From assembly GCA_021296025.1 (NCBI GenBank), contig JAGWBF010000024.1:1-15972 (forward strand): DNA of 15,972 bases. The letters run 5' to 3'. The notes under the pieces are model-generated. The model was not told the origin of the DNA. It saw only the letters and a program-made list of their open reading frames with translations, and made no database searches. Below are positions 15,278 to 15,972 of the stretch, piece by piece. Origin of the DNA: Dehalococcoidia bacterium. Lineage in GTDB: Bacteria > Chloroflexota > Dehalococcoidia > Lucifugimonadales > JAGWBF01. The stretch's first letter is position 1; every line of letters starts with the position of its first letter. The position numbers and the translations under genes are program-made.

Positions 15278-15286
15278 TGCTATAAT
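15278..15286 (+). promoter_or_regulatory. Extended -10 promoter for the CoA-transferase gene
   Basis: TGCTATAAT is a perfect extended -10 element (TG-n-TATAAT) 35 bases before the ATG at 15321. The position 17 bases upstream (15258-15263) does not resemble a -35, which extended -10 promoters tolerate. Transcription would start near 15293, giving a short leader that includes the GGGAG ribosome site. Confidence 0.55.
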
Positions 15287-15320
15287 CCCGACGCAACGAC
15301 GTTCCACGGGAGATGCGTCC

Positions 15321-15972
15321 ATGGCTGGAGAACAAAGGGGACCCCTGACCGGAGTGAAGGTGCTGGACCTGTCCACCATAATCGCCGGCGGCACAGCAAC
15401 CAGCATGCTGGCGGACTTCGGTGCCGAGGTGATCAAGGTAGAGCAGCCCAGGGTGGGGGACCCCCTGCGCAGGTGGGGACCCTTCTATCCCTCCCGCCGC
15501 GGGTCCGCCCCGGATGAAGCAGCCTCCTCCGAGGATTCGGGGGTGGAGGTGTCGGTCTGGTGGAAGGTGCACTCCCGGAACAAGAAGTCCATTACCCTGG
15601 ACCTGCGAGGCTCCGAAGGTCAGGGAATCCTAAAGAAACTGGCTCAGAGTGTGGATGTCCTGGTCGAGGGGTTTCGCCCCGGAACTCTCGAGCGGTGGGA
15701 GTTGGGCCCCGACGACCTTTCCAAAATTAATCCCAAGCTGATTGTTGTGCGGTTTTCGGGATATGGTCAAACGGGACCCTACAAAGACCGCCCGGGGTTT
15801 GGCACCGTTGCCGAGTGCATGAGCGGCATGGTGGCCATGTCCGGCTTCCCCGACACCCCGCCCATGCTGCCCCCGGTGCCCCTGGGTGACGAAGTTGCAG
15901 GACTATTCGGGGCCATGGCATCGGTGATGGCGCTGTACCACCGGGACACCGGCGCTGCGGGCCAAGGGCAGG
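15321..15972 (+). CDS. Family III CoA-transferase (CaiB/BaiF type), N-terminal part
   Basis: Family III CoA-transferases move CoA between carboxylic acids, often to activate a substrate for degradation. The frame runs past the window end, so 217 codons are seen. Landmarks are LTGVKVLDLSTIIAGGTATS, LADFGAEVIKVEQP, the SITLDLRGSEGQ step, VLVEGFRPGTLERW, FSGYGQTGPYKDRPGFG, ECMSGMVAMSG and GDEVAGLFGAMA. Asp190 in the last motif is the likely catalytic aspartate that forms the acyl anhydride. The AECMSG motif has Cys where Ala is usual. Between residues 50 and 75 there is an acidic, probably flexible insertion. ATG 15321 has GGGAG upstream. It is transcribed divergently from phn; no functional link between them is evident. 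Confidence 0.92.
   Translation, partial: MAGEQRGPLTGVKVLDLSTIIAGGTATSMLADFGAEVIKVEQPRVGDPLRRWGPFYPSRRGSAPDEAASSEDSGVEVSVWWKVHSRNKKSITLDLRGSEGQGILKKLAQSVDVLVEGFRPGTLERWELGPDDLSKINPKLIVVRFSGYGQTGPYKDRPGFGTVAECMSGMVAMSGFPDTPPMLPPVPLGDEVAGLFGAMASVMALYHRDTGAAGQGQ

Noticed and set aside
15129..15572. Minus-strand open frame across the phn leader and the CoA-transferase start
   Set aside because: It is antisense to a clear CoA-transferase and overlaps the promoter region; no domain seen.
1..15972. CRISPR arrays, tRNA/rRNA genes, insertion sequences, toxin-antitoxin or defence genes
   Set aside because: I looked for regular repeats, transposase motifs and structured RNA genes on both strands and found none.

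Overview
The window is a G+C-rich bacterial chromosome segment, densely packed with 16 protein genes (two cut by the window edges). I see no rRNA, tRNA, CRISPR array, insertion sequence or phage gene. The gene mix suggests a free-living aerobic heterotroph of the Chloroflexota, most like the Dehalococcoidia/SAR202 group: a lone HpaB-type flavin hydroxylase, a luciferase-family monooxygenase, an amidase, a family III CoA-transferase, a PPOX flavoprotein, a nickel superoxide dismutase and a seven-blade Asp-box propeller. This placement rests on gene content only, with no marker gene, so treat it as inference.

Layout. (1) 1-1137: the 3' end of hemD (uroporphyrinogen-III synthase) runs with a one-base gap into hemB (porphobilinogen synthase), a tetrapyrrole operon. 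(2) 1177-3638: an HpaB-family flavin hydroxylase followed by a cytoplasmic seven-Asp-box propeller. (3) 3742-4804: sodN (Ni superoxide dismutase precursor) and sodX (its processing peptidase), separated by a strong RNA hairpin, with a promoter candidate upstream of sodN. (4) 4801-5127: a small cupin on the minus strand, sharing its stop-codon bases with sodX. (5) 5308-8081: a PPOX-type FMN protein, an amidase-signature hydrolase and a family 5 (UdgB) uracil-DNA glycosylase, all on the plus strand. (6) 8078-9409: an MFS transporter on the minus strand, convergent with the glycosylase. (7) 9608-11601: an alpha/beta hydrolase and a luciferase-like flavin monooxygenase, behind an extended -10 promoter candidate. 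(8) 15046-11661 (minus): a complete phosphonate-type ABC importer in the order phnD-phnC-phnE1-phnE2, with overlapping junctions, a consensus -35 element and a long structured leader. (9) 15321-end: the first 217 codons of a CaiB/BaiF CoA-transferase, divergent from phn.

How the genes work together: the hem genes make heme precursor, sodN/sodX remove superoxide produced by flavin and respiratory chemistry, and the monooxygenases, hydrolases and CoA-transferase look like separate catabolic tools for oxidising and activating organic compounds. The Phn importer would bring in an organophosphorus compound, but no C-P lyase or phosphonatase lies in the window. Nothing here is clearly a new system. 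The most interesting unexplained structures are the leader hairpin of the phn operon and the hairpin between sodN and sodX.
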